Positions 24,738-34,456 of a stretch of DNA of 64,000 nt are shown one piece after another. Numbering within the stretch: the first letter of the stretch is position 1; every line of letters begins with the position of its first letter. Under the pieces are notes generated by a model, which ran no database searches, had not been told where the DNA came from, and saw nothing but the letters and a program-made list of their open reading frames with translations. Source of the stretch: Candidatus Alistipes stercoravium (GTDB lineage: Bacteria; Bacteroidota; Bacteroidia; Bacteroidales; Rikenellaceae); contig DWWQ01000054.1 of assembly GCA_019119615.1 (NCBI GenBank), forward strand, positions 1 through 64,000, given 5' to 3'. Made by a program: the position numbers and the translations under genes.

Positions 24738-27410
24738 ATGCAAAAAGCCACGCTGCTTCTTCTGATGCTGCTCTTCGGCGCCCGCGCCGCCTTCGCCGCA
24801 GACCTCAAGGGCCGAATTCTCGACCGATCGACCGGCGAACCGCTCGTCGGCGCCACGATCCTCCTCTCGGGGACGACACAGGGCACGACGACCGACGCTG
24901 CGGGAGCCTTCGAAATGAACCTTCCCGAGGGCACGCACACGCTCACCGTCTCCTACATCTCCTACCTCACGCAACAGGTCGAGGTCCGGATTCCCGCCGC
25001 AGACGAGCCGCTTACGATCGAACTTGCACCCGACACGCAGACCCTCCAGTCGGTTACGGTCAAGGGGCGCCGGAACCTCGAATCGGAACGCAGCCTCCAG
25101 ACCGACCGCATCGCCTCGAACGTGGCGATCGAGAACATGGGCGCCCGCGAAATGTCGCTCAAAGGGATCTCGAACGTCCAGGAGGGCGTCAGGAAGATCA
25201 CCGGCATCTCCATCGCCTCGGCCGGACAGCTCATCGTCCGCGGTCTGGGCGACCGTTACAGCATCACGACCCTCAACGGACAGCCCATTGCCTCGCCCAA
25301 CCCCGACAACAAGCTCATCCCGCTCGACATCTTCCCCTCGTCCGTCGTCCGCAACATCACCGTGAGCAAGGTCTACGAGGTGAGCTCCTACGCCGACTAC
25401 TCTGGCGCGCACATCGACATCGACACCAAGGAGAATACCGGCGAGGATTTCTTCACGGCCGACTTCCACATCGGCGGGCGCCTCAACACCCTCGGGCAGG
25501 CCTTCTACCGCATGGACCACCGCTCGCTCTTCACACAGCCGACGGTCGATGCGCGCGCCATGAACGGCACGCTCGCGGAGTTCCGCCAGCGGGTCGTCGA
25601 GAAGGATATCTTCGACACGGACTTCACGGTCCGCAAACAGACGGCGCTCCCGACGCTCGGGGGCAACCTGGCCTGGAGCCGCAACCTGCGCGTCGGCAAC
25701 CAGACGTTGAGCCTGCTGGCTTCGGGAGGCATGAGCAACGACCAACAGACGATGCGCGACGCCGAATTCCGGCTGCTCGAAGCCACGGGAACCGTAACGG
25801 ACGACTACACCTATGACAGCTATGCAAGTGAACTGAAAATTGCGGCTCTGGCGAGTCTGGGCATCACCCTGCGCGAGGCCGACCGCATCAGTTACACTTT
25901 CTTCTATGCCCGCAACGCCATCGACACCTACATGCGCCGCGAGGGCTACGACCAGGAGGACCACCACCTGATCGGCAGCAACGACGTGCTGCATGTCTAC
26001 AAGCTGATGACCCACCAGATCAACGGCACGCACGTCTTCGGCCCGCAGTGGAAACTGCGCTGGAGCGGCTCCTATTCGGGCACCTCGTCCGACGAACCCG
26101 ACCGCCGGCAGGTAATGTTCCGCAAGATGGACGACGGGTCGCTCACGCTGTTCAAGCTCAACCGTCAGGAGACGATGCGTTACTTCGGTGTGCTGGACGA
26201 GCGGGAGTGGAACGCCCATGCCGCGACGGACTTCCGTTTCGGACGCGAGAACCTGCTCACGGTCGGCCTCTCCTGCAAGGACAAGAGCCGCAACTACGCC
26301 GGCACCCGCTTCTACTACGACCTGACGGCCCTTACGCCGCAGATCGACGACATCTACGACACGGACGGCTACCTCAACTTCGTAAATGTCGCCAACGGAC
26401 AGATCGTCATCGACCGCCAGAACCAGCCCAAGGACCGCTACGACGCCGGCAACCGCATCCTCGCCGGATACGTCTCGATAGACCTCCACCCCACCGACGC
26501 GCTGCTCATCAATGCCGGCCTGCGCTACGAGCAGTCCGAGCAGTGGGTGGACTATGCCAACGACCAGAGCCTCCGCGAGCGGCGCACGATCGACAAGGGC
26601 GACCTCTTCCCGGCGCTGAACATCCGCTACACGCTCCGCGAAGGGCAGCAGCTGCGTCTGGCCGCCTCGCGCACGATCACGCGCCCTTCGTTCATCGAAA
26701 TGGCCCCGTTCCTCTACCAGGAGTCCTACGGATCGCTGCAGCTGCGCGGTAACGAGGCGCTGCTCAACAGCTACAACTACAACCTCGACCTGCGCTACGA
26801 GCGGCTCAACCGCCGGGGCGACCTCTTCTCCGTAACGGCCTACTACAAGTTCCTCGACGAGCCGATCGAGCGCGTGCAGATGCTCTCGGGCGGTGCCGCC
26901 GTGCACACCTTCCGCAATGCTGACAACGGCATGGCCGCCGGTGTGGAGATCGAGTTCCGCAAGGCGCTCACCGAGGAGCTGCGCCTCGGGGTGAACGGCT
27001 CCTGCATGTACACGAACGTCAAGCTGCCCGACGGCGGCGTCTACACCAACAAGGAGCGGGCCCTGCAGGGCGCCTCGCCCTACCTGGCCAATGCCGACAT
27101 CACCTGGTCGCCGCGCCTGGGCGGAGAGCGGCAGCTCAACCTGGCGCTGCTCTACAACCTCCAGGGTCCGCGCATCCATGCCGTGGGTATCTCGGGACTG
27201 GGCGACGTGAAGCAGCTCCCCGTACACACGCTCAACTTCACGGCCTCCTACCGTTTCAGCCGCTGCGCCGAGATCAAGGCCCGGTTCACCGACCTGCTGA
27301 ACCGCGCGATCGTCTTCGAGCAGGAAGTGCCGCAGAAAGACCGCACCGTCGAGGTCGAGCGCTACCGCACGGGCATCGGTTTCGAGGTCGGCATGAACCT
27401 CAAATTCTGA
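24738..27410 (+). CDS. TonB-dependent outer-membrane receptor
   Basis: The 890-residue protein has a Sec signal peptide (MQKATLLLLMLLFGARAAFA). A CarboxypepD_reg-like domain follows (about 22-95: LKGRILDRSTGEPLVGATIL), then a plug domain with QLIVRGLGDRYSITTLNGQP and PLDIFPSSVVRNITVSKVYE (about 125-225). The remainder is a 22-strand-type beta barrel ending in Phe (GFEVGMNLKF). It imports a bulky substrate across the outer membrane, powered by TonB-ExbBD. No SusD homologue follows; instead a beta-helix lipoprotein gene starts 37 bases downstream and is probably co-transcribed. The substrate is unknown. I start at 24738, where the signal peptide begins. Confidence 0.92.
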   Translation: MQKATLLLLMLLFGARAAFAADLKGRILDRSTGEPLVGATILLSGTTQGTTTDAAGAFEMNLPEGTHTLTVSYISYLTQQVEVRIPAADEPLTIELAPDTQTLQSVTVKGRRNLESERSLQTDRIASNVAIENMGAREMSLKGISNVQEGVRKITGISIASAGQLIVRGLGDRYSITTLNGQPIASPNPDNKLIPLDIFPSSVVRNITVSKVYEVSSYADYSGAHIDIDTKENTGEDFFTADFHIGGRLNTLGQAFYRMDHRSLFTQPTVDARAMNGTLAEFRQRVVEKDIFDTDFTVRKQTALPTLGGNLAWSRNLRVGNQTLSLLASGGMSNDQQTMRDAEFRLLEATGTVTDDYTYDSYASELKIAALASLGITLREADRISYTFFYARNAIDTYMRREGYDQEDHHLIGSNDVLHVYKLMTHQINGTHVFGPQWKLRWSGSYSGTSSDEPDRRQVMFRKMDDGSLTLFKLNRQETMRYFGVLDEREWNAHAATDFRFGRENLLTVGLSCKDKSRNYAGTRFYYDLTALTPQIDDIYDTDGYLNFVNVANGQIVIDRQNQPKDRYDAGNRILAGYVSIDLHPTDALLINAGLRYEQSEQWVDYANDQSLRERRTIDKGDLFPALNIRYTLREGQQLRLAASRTITRPSFIEMAPFLYQESYGSLQLRGNEALLNSYNYNLDLRYERLNRRGDLFSVTAYYKFLDEPIERVQMLSGGAAVHTFRNADNGMAAGVEIEFRKALTEELRLGVNGSCMYTNVKLPDGGVYTNKERALQGASPYLANADITWSPRLGGERQLNLALLYNLQGPRIHAVGISGLGDVKQLPVHTLNFTASYRFSRCAEIKARFTDLLNRAIVFEQEVPQKDRTVEVERYRTGIGFEVGMNLKF

Positions 27411-27447
27411 CACACGCACACATTCAATCCCTCAATTTTCACGCAAC

Positions 27448-28668
27448 ATGAAAACGTATTGGAAACTTCTGGCAGTCCTGACTGCCGCCGGCGCACTCTT
27501 CTGCACGGCCTGCAACAACGACGACGAAAACGGAGGCGCACCCTCCCTCGAAGGCGAGATCGCCTCGGGAGCGACCCTCGAAGGCAACATCACGAAAGAT
27601 GCCTACCTGCTCCAGAACGGAACCTATCGGTTGAGCGGCGGCGTACACGTCAAGGCCGGCGCCACGCTCCACATCGCACCGGGTGTGAACATCATAGCGG
27701 TCGATGACGACAAGGTGGACTACATCCTCATCGAGCAGGGTGCCCGAATCGACGCACAGGGCACGGCCTCCTCGCCGATCGTCATGACAAGCGAAAAGAA
27801 GTCGGCCGGAGCCTGGGGCGGCCTGCACATTTGCGGCTATGCCCACACCAACGCCGGCACGGGCGTTCTCTCGGAGATCGGCAACGCCCCCTACGGCGGC
27901 AGCAACGACGCCGACAACTCGGGCACGCTGCGTTACGTCCGTCTCGAATATACGGGTTACGCCTTCGACGAGGAGCACGAGGCCAACGGCATCTCGTTCT
28001 ACGGCGTGGGCAACGGCACGACGGTCGAGTACCTGCAGGCCTACAAGGGTTCGGACGACGGTTTCGAGTTCTTCGGCGGCTCGGTCAATATCCGCTACAT
28101 GGTCGCAACGAGCTGCTCGGACGACTCCTTCGACTGGACCGAGGGCTGGAACGGCCGCGGACAGTTCCTCGTCGCCTGGCAGGATGCCGGCGTGGGTTAT
28201 GACTGCGACTGCCTGATGGAGTGCGACAACAACGGCAACAACTTCGCCGCCACGCCCGTCGCCCATCCGGTACTGACGAACCTGACGCTTGTCGGCAATG
28301 GCTCCGACTCGCAGGGCGTACGTCTGCGCGCCGGCACGCAGGTCGAGATCTCGAACGCCATCGTAACGGGCAAGACGAAGTGCATCACCGTGGAGACCTC
28401 GGAGACCGAGACGGCCCTGAAAGAGGGAGTTTCCAAACTCGAATATGTCTCGATGAGCTCTGAACTCAACTCGAAGGAGGGCATCTACACGAACAACCTG
28501 TTCCTCGGAGGCAGCCACAACAGCACCGACTACACGAATACGCTCACGGGCAACTACGTCGGCACGATCGACGGCGGCAAGACGCTCTCCGACAGCTTCT
28601 TCACCGCAGCACCCTATCGGGGAGCCGTGCCCGCGGACAACGACTGGACCCGCGGCTGGACGCTCTGA
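27448..28668 (+). CDS. Right-handed beta-helix lipoprotein, partner of the TonB receptor
   Basis: The 406-residue protein has a lipoprotein signal peptide ending CTAC. Turn-like repeats run from residue 40 to the end (VHVKAGATLHIAPGVNIIAV, YILIEQGARIDAQGTASSPI, LRYVRLEYTGYAFDEEHEAN) and predict a right-handed parallel beta-helix. The segment YMVATSCSDDSFDWTEGWNG and then DNNGNNFAATPVAHPVLTNL is a conserved core that I remember from lipoproteins paired with TonB receptors in several phyla. Acidic clusters (DDDKVD, NNDDENGG) could bind calcium. No lyase catalytic residues are evident, so I read it as a substrate-binding surface protein. Confidence 0.8.
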   Translation: MKTYWKLLAVLTAAGALFCTACNNDDENGGAPSLEGEIASGATLEGNITKDAYLLQNGTYRLSGGVHVKAGATLHIAPGVNIIAVDDDKVDYILIEQGARIDAQGTASSPIVMTSEKKSAGAWGGLHICGYAHTNAGTGVLSEIGNAPYGGSNDADNSGTLRYVRLEYTGYAFDEEHEANGISFYGVGNGTTVEYLQAYKGSDDGFEFFGGSVNIRYMVATSCSDDSFDWTEGWNGRGQFLVAWQDAGVGYDCDCLMECDNNGNNFAATPVAHPVLTNLTLVGNGSDSQGVRLRAGTQVEISNAIVTGKTKCITVETSETETALKEGVSKLEYVSMSSELNSKEGIYTNNLFLGGSHNSTDYTNTLTGNYVGTIDGGKTLSDSFFTAAPYRGAVPADNDWTRGWTL

Positions 28669-28695
28669 CGGCAACCGCGGCAATCCACCGATCCG

Positions 28696-28728
28696 ACGGC
28701 CTGCACATCCGATGTGCGGGCCGTTTTT
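28696..28728. terminator. Terminator of the receptor/lipoprotein operon
   Basis: ACGGCC-T-GCACAT pairs with ATGTGC-G-GGCCGT around CCG and is followed by TTTTT. It overlaps the edge of the converging gene at 28730. Confidence 0.8.
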
Positions 28729-28729
28729 G

Positions 28730-29464
28730 TCAGACAAGGGAGGCAATCTGGCGCCAGATCGTCGCCAGAAAGAAGATCCCGATCCCCGCGCACATCACCG
28801 CGAGCAGCAGCCGCATCACGCGCCGGTCGGGTTTCGTATCGCTGCGGAAATTCAGGTCGATGTACTCCTTGAAGAAGAGATAAAGAGCAGGGACCAGCGC
28901 CCCGGCCAGCAGTAGGTCTTCGGGGATGCCGAAAAAATAGACCTTCGAGAGGCCGATCAGCGACCAGTGGCACAGGAACAGGATGACGAAAAGATTGACC
29001 CGCTTCGAGAAGGCGAGCAACAGCCCGATCGTATAGAGCGCCACCGAGCAGGGCATCACGGGCGAGGTCATCATCGGAAAGTGCATGCCCCGGAGTGTCG
29101 AAAAGAGCGGATAGACGAAAGGCATCAGGCAGAGGATAACGGCAAACAGGTCGTGCCGCCGCGTCCGCTCGAAGGTCGTATAGCCCACCACGTCGTCATA
29201 GACCCACACGGCGGCCATCACGCCCCAGAAAAGGGCCATTACCTCGTTGTAGGAGCGGGCGTCGCATGCCACGAGATAGTAGCCCACGGCGATCCAGCCG
29301 TTGAGCAGCGCCAGGTAGTACTTCATCACGCGCTTTATGCCGGACGTGGGGCGGCGGTAGAGCCGCCAGGTCAGCAGGATCCCCGCAAGGACCAGCAGCA
29401 CCTGCACGGGCCAGGTCATCCGGTTGTAGTCGGCAATCGTCTGCCAGAAGACCGTGTTCGTCAT
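28730..29464 (-). CDS. DUF6064 multi-pass membrane protein
   Basis: The 244-residue protein has about seven hydrophobic segments and the DUF6064-type start FWQTIADYNRMTWPVQVLLV. Other recognisable blocks are GWIAVGYYLVACDARSYNEV and LFVILFLCHWSLIGLSKVYF. Function is unknown. Its ATG overlaps the TGA of the upstream exporter gene (ATGA), so it is translated with the threonine/serine exporter subunits and may modulate that transporter or simply share its regulation. Confidence 0.8.
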   Translation of the reverse strand: MTNTVFWQTIADYNRMTWPVQVLLVLAGILLTWRLYRRPTSGIKRVMKYYLALLNGWIAVGYYLVACDARSYNEVMALFWGVMAAVWVYDDVVGYTTFERTRRHDLFAVILCLMPFVYPLFSTLRGMHFPMMTSPVMPCSVALYTIGLLLAFSKRVNLFVILFLCHWSLIGLSKVYFFGIPEDLLLAGALVPALYLFFKEYIDLNFRSDTKPDRRVMRLLLAVMCAGIGIFFLATIWRQIASLV

Positions 29465-29961
29465 TTCCGAAGGTGTTTTTTATCGCGCGTGAGCGAGTGC
29501 GCCCGTTTGTTGAAGAGGAAGATCGGCGCCGCAGCTCCCGCCGCCAGCATGAAGATCACGCTGAAGGTGATGAAGCCGTTGCGGACGATCGCCTGCAGGT
29601 ACTCCGCGCCGAGCGCCGGATCGTCGAGCGTCTTCATGAACATGATCATCGAGAAGACCGTCTTATAGGCGTACATGCCCGGGATCATCGGCAGCAGCGC
29701 CGGGATGAAGAGCACGGTCATCGGGCAGCGGATGCGGCCTCCGAGCAGCAGGCTGCCCACGCCGATCGTAACCGACGCGCACAACGAGGCCGAGGCGATA
29801 TCCATGCCCCAGTGCATCAGCACGAAGCGCAGCGCATGACCGATGGCCGCGAGCAGCGCGATGCTCGGGAAGGCCCGCATCGGGGGATCGGAGATCGCCC
29901 CGAAGCCGATGGCGGCCACGGCGGCGAAGAAACCGTCGGAAAGGATCTCGAGCCACATCAT
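29461..29961 (-). CDS. Threonine/serine exporter, small subunit (ThrE C-terminal domain)
   Basis: The 166-residue protein with about five membrane segments matches the small, C-terminal half of ThrE (DUF3815 type): ILSDGFFAAVAAIGFGAISD, RCPMTVLFIPALLPMIPGMY and then a soluble, basic C-terminus. Bacteria encode ThrE either as one chain or as two; here it is two. The ATG overlaps the TGA of the large subunit (ATGATG, start 29961), so the subunits should be made together. It exports excess threonine or serine. Confidence 0.85.
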   Translation of the reverse strand: MMWLEILSDGFFAAVAAIGFGAISDPPMRAFPSIALLAAIGHALRFVLMHWGMDIASASLCASVTIGVGSLLLGGRIRCPMTVLFIPALLPMIPGMYAYKTVFSMIMFMKTLDDPALGAEYLQAIVRNGFITFSVIFMLAAGAAAPIFLFNKRAHSLTRDKKHLRK

Positions 29962-30725
29962 AGGAGTCCGGATTTTACGATCATCAGCGTCGCCGACAGT
30001 CCGATGGCGATGCAGACGATGAGCATCAGCGCCGATGTGAGGCGGGCGATGCCGTTGAGCACATGCCCCTCGACGATGTCGATCACGCCGTTGATGAGCG
30101 GCACGCCCGGGATGAGGAAGAGCACGCTCGTGGCAATGGCGATATCGGCGGTCGTATCGAAGGTGAGCGCCACGGAGGCGTACATCGACGCGACGAAGGA
30201 GGAGGCGATGAATACGACGTAATGGTTGAAACCCCGGTTCTGCATCCCCTGCTTGAGGAAGAAGCCGAGCAGCGTCGCGGTGAAGACGATACTCATGGCG
30301 AACCAGTCGCCGCCGAACAGACGGCAGAAGGAGGCGTTGGCCAGACCCACGACGATGAGCGTAAAGATGGGGTCGATGCGCGGACGGGCGATGATCTCGC
30401 GGTAGCGGGCTTCGATCTCTTCGAGAGTCAGGTGGCGGTCGCAGGCCTCCCAGCTCAGGGCACTCAACTCGGCGTTGAGCTCGAAGCTGATCGGGCGGGG
30501 CGGGATATCGACCACCTCGCTGTAGACTTCGCCGCTCTCGTCGTCGAAGACCGAGAAATTTACGACCTTCTGGAAGGCCGAGACGATCACCCGCACTCCG
30601 AGCGCCTCGCCCAGGCGCTTCGTGTTGCGCACCACGCGCGAGGTGTGGACTCCCGAACCCATGAGGCGGGTGGCGTATTCGGCGACAAAGCGTGCGATCG
30701 CCTTCAGTTCGGCCTGCGTCTTCAT
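29958..30725 (-). CDS. Threonine/serine exporter, large subunit (ThrE N-terminal domain)
   Basis: The 255-residue protein begins with a soluble domain of about 120 residues (MKTQAELKAIARFVAEYATR; GSGVHTSRVVRNTKRLGEAL). Five membrane helices follow with LFLIPGVPLINGVIDIVEGH, the DUF1212/ThrE signature. I start at MKTQAEL (30725), the family N-terminus. A minus-strand -7 box TACTTTTG lies within the 53-base gap to the divergent HD-domain gene. It leads the three-gene unit with the small subunit and the DUF6064 protein. Confidence 0.88.
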   Translation of the reverse strand: MKTQAELKAIARFVAEYATRLMGSGVHTSRVVRNTKRLGEALGVRVIVSAFQKVVNFSVFDDESGEVYSEVVDIPPRPISFELNAELSALSWEACDRHLTLEEIEARYREIIARPRIDPIFTLIVVGLANASFCRLFGGDWFAMSIVFTATLLGFFLKQGMQNRGFNHYVVFIASSFVASMYASVALTFDTTADIAIATSVLFLIPGVPLINGVIDIVEGHVLNGIARLTSALMLIVCIAIGLSATLMIVKSGLL

Positions 30726-30778
30726 AACGGGATGCTGATTTGGCGGCAAAAGTACGAAAAAAATAATATATTCGCAGC

Positions 30779-31414
30779 ATGAAAGAGATCGACACGGCGC
30801 TCGTCGCCCACATCGAGACGCAGATTCTGCCCCGCTACCGCAATTTCGACCGCGCCCACTCCACGGACCACGTCCTGCAGGTCATCGAGCGGAGCCTCGC
30901 GCTCGCCGCACCCTACGGGCTCGACCCGGCGATGGTCTACACGATCGCCGCCTACCATGATACGGGCCTTGCCGAAGGCCGCGAGGAGCATCATCTTGCC
31001 GGCGGGCGGATCCTCGCCGCAGACCCCGCCCTGCGCCGCTGGTTTTCCGGGGAGGAGATCGCCACGATGCGCGAAGCCGTCGAGGACCACCGAGCCTCGT
31101 CGGACCACGAACCCCGCTCGATCTACGGACGCATCGTCGCCGAGGCGGACCGCTGCATCGATCCCGCGACGATCATCCGCCGTACGGTGCAGTACGGCGT
31201 GGCCCACTACCCTGCGCTCACGCGCGAAGAGCATTATGCCCGCTGTCTCGACCACCTGCAACACAAGTACGGCGAGGGCGGCTACCTGAAGCTCTGGATT
31301 CCGGAGTCGGACAACGCCCGGCGTCTGGAGGAGCTGCGGGCCACGATCCGCGACACGGAGCGGCTGCGACGGCTCTTCGACACCCTTTTCGACGAGGAGC
31401 AGCGCCGGGACTAA
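30779..31414 (+). CDS. HD-domain phosphohydrolase
   Basis: The 211-residue protein is an HD-superfamily metal-dependent hydrolase. It has RAHSTDHVLQVIERSLALA with the first His near residue 30, AAYHDTGLAEGREEHHLAGG with the His-Asp pair near 59-60, VEDHRASSDHEPRS, and the metal-binding Asp in AEADRCIDP near 122. Such enzymes cleave nucleotides or other phosphoesters; the substrate cannot be read. It is divergent from the thrE-type genes and convergent with the FAD oxidase. Confidence 0.85.
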   Translation: MKEIDTALVAHIETQILPRYRNFDRAHSTDHVLQVIERSLALAAPYGLDPAMVYTIAAYHDTGLAEGREEHHLAGGRILAADPALRRWFSGEEIATMREAVEDHRASSDHEPRSIYGRIVAEADRCIDPATIIRRTVQYGVAHYPALTREEHYARCLDHLQHKYGEGGYLKLWIPESDNARRLEELRATIRDTERLRRLFDTLFDEEQRRD

Positions 31415-31431
31415 TGCCCCGCATCCCGTAA

Positions 31432-31482
31432 AGAAGCCCCGCACGGCAGGTTCGACGCCTTGCCGTGCGGGGCTTCTCTTTT
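31432..31482. terminator. Bidirectional terminator
   Basis: AGAAGCCCCGCACGGCA and its exact complement form a perfect 17-bp stem around a 12-base loop between convergent genes; CTTTTC follows on the plus strand. Confidence 0.85.
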
Positions 31483-31496
31483 CTCTCGGATTGGGA

Positions 31497-34355
31497 TCAC
31501 TCCTTCGGGGCCTCATCCGCGTCGGTGCGCGGCGTCGTACAGGCATCGACCAGATAGACGATCGAGACGTAGGGGATTCCCGAATGGGTCGTGAGGCCGA
31601 TCTCGCAGGTCCGGCTGTTCGAGTAGCCGATCCGCGCCCCGGAGCGTTCGATCGCGGGCCGCAGCTTGCGCAGCGCGTAGGCATTCACCTCGGGATGGGT
31701 GAAGCCCCGGTCGCCGGCGAATCCGCAGCAGCCCACCTCCTCGGGGATCACCACCTCGCGGGCGCAGAGCCGCGCCAGCGCCACAATCGTGTCGGAGAGC
31801 CCCATGCGCCGCATCGAGCAGGTGATGTGCAGGGCCACGGGCTCCGCCTGCGGATGGAACTCCAGCCGGTCGCGCAGGAAGGTCCAGATGAACTCCGCGG
31901 GTTCGTAGAGCTTCATGCGGCGGATCTTCTCCCGCATGCGGTGCAGGCAGGGGCTCTGGTCGCACAGCACCGGATAGCGGCCCTCGCAGCTTGCCTTCCA
32001 CAGGGCCTCCTCCAGTTCGGCCGTCTTGCGGTCGGCGATGTCGGCCATGCCCTTGCTCTCCCAGATCGTACCGCAGCAGAGATGCTCCATTCCCTCGGGA
32101 AAGATCACCTCCCAGCCCGCCTTGCGGAGCAGGGCGACCATCTTCTCGGCCAGCGGTTCACGGACCGGCGTTTCGCGCGCGAGGCCCATCGTCTGGTTGA
32201 TGCAGCTCGGGAAGTAGACCACGCAGTCGGGCTCCCGCTTCGGGGTTTCGGCCGCAGCCGGCTTCCTCAAGGCCGCCGGAATCCGGTAGGCCCGGGGCAT
32301 GGCGGGCTGCCAGAGCGGAAGCCCCGCACGGTGCAGGCCGCGGGCAAGGCCCGACATGGCCCGCACGCCGAGCATGCGCCGCGCCGTGTCGGCCAACGTC
32401 AGCACCGGCCGCAGCGAGGCCTTGACCCCTTCGAAATGGCGGGCGGCAAACTCCCCGGCGGCATGCCCCGCGCTTCCCGGGCGGAGCGATGCGGTCCGCA
32501 CGGCGTGCGTCAGCTCCCCGGTATTGATGCCCAACGGGCAGGAGAGCGAGCAGAGCCCGTCGCCGGCACAGGTGGCCTCCCCGGCATAGCGGTACTGACG
32601 GCGCAGCGCCCGCAGCCGTTCGGGGTCCTCGCCGCTGCGCTCCAGGCGGGAGATCTCGCGCCGCGCCACGATGCGCTGCCGCGAGGAGAGCGTCAGCCCG
32701 TACGAGAGGCAGTTCACCTCGCAGAAGCCGCATTCGATGCAACGGTCGATAAGCGGATCGGTCAGCGGCAGGGGCTTGAAGTGCGAGAGATGGCACTGCG
32801 GGTCGTCGTTGAAGATCACGCCGGGGTTGAGCAGCCCCTCGGGATCGAAAAGCCGCTTGAGCTCGCGCATCGCCTCGAAGGCCTCGTCGCCCCACTCGCG
32901 CCGCACGAAGGGGGCCATGTTGCGGCCCGTGCCGTGCTCGGCCTTGAGCGAACCGTCGTACTTGTCCACCACGAGCGCCGCGACATCCTCCATGAGCGCG
33001 GCGTAGCGGCGCGTCTCCTCCTCCGAGGAGAACGACTGGTTGATGATGAAGTGGTAGTTTCCTTCGAGGGCATGCCCGTAGATGCAGGCGTCGTCGTAGC
33101 CGTGGCGGGCGATGAGCGCCTGCAGGTCGGCCGTCGCCTCCGGCAGGTCGTCGATATGGAAGGCGACATCCTCGATCAGGCAGGTCGTGCCCGGGCGGCG
33201 CATGCTGCCTACCGAGGGGAAGATGCCCGCGCGGATCGCCCAGAACTTCGCATACTCCTCCGGCCGGTCGGTGAAGTGCACCGGCGTGAAGGTGTCGAAG
33301 CCGCGCAAGAGCTCCTCGATGCGCGCGATACGCGCCGCGAGCTCTTCGGGCGTGGAGGCCTTCGTCTCGGTCAGCACGGCCGTGAGGCCCGTGCCCGTGG
33401 GATCGTTCACCGCCTCGAGCGACTTGCGGTCGAGCATCTCGGCGCTGAAGACGATCCGCTCGCCGGCCCGCTCCTCAAGGCGCTTCATCGCCACGACGGC
33501 CCGGCACGCCTCGCGCATGTCGCTAAAGTAGACCATCGCGCTGGCCTTGCACGGATAGTCGCACTCCGTGCGCATGACCACCTGCGAGAGGAAGGCCAGC
33601 GTGCCCTCCGACCCCACCATCAGGTGGGCGATCATCTCGAACGGATCGTCGAAGCGCAGCAGCGGCAGCAGGTTCAGTCCCGTAACGTTCTTGATCGAAT
33701 ATTTGTAGCGGATACGCTCCGCGAGGGTTTCATTACCGCGCACGCGGTCGCGCAGCGCCTCAAGGCCCCGCAGCAGGTCTCCATGTGTTTCCGCAAAGGC
33801 CCTGCGGCTCTCCGCCGAAGCCGTGTCGAGCAGCGTGCCGTCGGCCAGCACGATGCGCGCCGAGAGCAGCATGCGGTCGCTGTTGGCGTGCGTGCCGCAG
33901 TTCATGCCCGAGGCGTTGTTCATCACGATGCCGCCGACCATGGCGCTGGCCACCGAAGCCGGGTCGGGCGAGAAACGCCGCCCGTAGGGTTTCAGGATCG
34001 CATTGACCCGGGCCCCGACGATCCCCGGCTCGAGGCGGACGGCCTCACCGCCGTCGAGTACCTCGTAACGCTCCCAGTGCTTGCCCGCGACGATGAGGAT
34101 CGAGTCGCTGACGGTCTGCCCCGAGAGGCTGGTGCCGGCGGCCCGGAACGTTACGGGCAGGTGCAGGCTCCCGGCCAGGCGCAGCAGCCGCGCCACCTCC
34201 CGCTCATCGACGCTGCGGATGACCACCTGCGGGATGAGGCGGTAGAAACCGGCATCGGTGCCCCAGGCCAGGCGGCGCAGGGCGTCGGTATAGATCCGGT
34301 CGCGAGGAATGAAGCGGCTCGCGATCCGCACAAACTTGCGATATTGTTCAGTCAT
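31497..34355 (-). CDS. FAD-linked oxidase with Fe-S domain (D-lactate dehydrogenase/YdiJ-like)
   Basis: The 952-residue protein combines an FAD_binding_4 domain (about 40-260: VTFRAAGTSLSGQTVSDSIL, FSPDPASVASAMVGGIVMNN) and an FAD-oxidase C-terminal domain (about 270-530, with HALEGNYHFIINQSF and KYDGSLKAEHGTGRNM). An iron-sulfur domain has CIECGFCEVNC and CAGDGLCSLSCP around 560-625, and a CCG-type C-terminal region has EHLCCGTIWESKGMA and VGCCGFAGDRGF. This order is that of respiratory 2-hydroxyacid oxidases such as the D-lactate or D-2-hydroxyglutarate type. It should pass electrons from a 2-hydroxyacid to quinone at the inner membrane. It reads in the same direction as the DHOD-like, gcvT and GNAT-like genes, about 100 bases after the first of these. 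Confidence 0.9.
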   Translation of the reverse strand: MTEQYRKFVRIASRFIPRDRIYTDALRRLAWGTDAGFYRLIPQVVIRSVDEREVARLLRLAGSLHLPVTFRAAGTSLSGQTVSDSILIVAGKHWERYEVLDGGEAVRLEPGIVGARVNAILKPYGRRFSPDPASVASAMVGGIVMNNASGMNCGTHANSDRMLLSARIVLADGTLLDTASAESRRAFAETHGDLLRGLEALRDRVRGNETLAERIRYKYSIKNVTGLNLLPLLRFDDPFEMIAHLMVGSEGTLAFLSQVVMRTECDYPCKASAMVYFSDMREACRAVVAMKRLEERAGERIVFSAEMLDRKSLEAVNDPTGTGLTAVLTETKASTPEELAARIARIEELLRGFDTFTPVHFTDRPEEYAKFWAIRAGIFPSVGSMRRPGTTCLIEDVAFHIDDLPEATADLQALIARHGYDDACIYGHALEGNYHFIINQSFSSEEETRRYAALMEDVAALVVDKYDGSLKAEHGTGRNMAPFVRREWGDEAFEAMRELKRLFDPEGLLNPGVIFNDDPQCHLSHFKPLPLTDPLIDRCIECGFCEVNCLSYGLTLSSRQRIVARREISRLERSGEDPERLRALRRQYRYAGEATCAGDGLCSLSCPLGINTGELTHAVRTASLRPGSAGHAAGEFAARHFEGVKASLRPVLTLADTARRMLGVRAMSGLARGLHRAGLPLWQPAMPRAYRIPAALRKPAAAETPKREPDCVVYFPSCINQTMGLARETPVREPLAEKMVALLRKAGWEVIFPEGMEHLCCGTIWESKGMADIADRKTAELEEALWKASCEGRYPVLCDQSPCLHRMREKIRRMKLYEPAEFIWTFLRDRLEFHPQAEPVALHITCSMRRMGLSDTIVALARLCAREVVIPEEVGCCGFAGDRGFTHPEVNAYALRKLRPAIERSGARIGYSNSRTCEIGLTTHSGIPYVSIVYLVDACTTPRTDADEAPKE

Positions 34356-34456
34356 ATCCCCCTATACTTCGAATCAGGAGAGACCCGAAGGTTTCCCCTG
34401 ATTCCTGACATTCGAAAAGCCCGCGCGGAAACGTTCCGCGCAACGCCCCGTATCTC

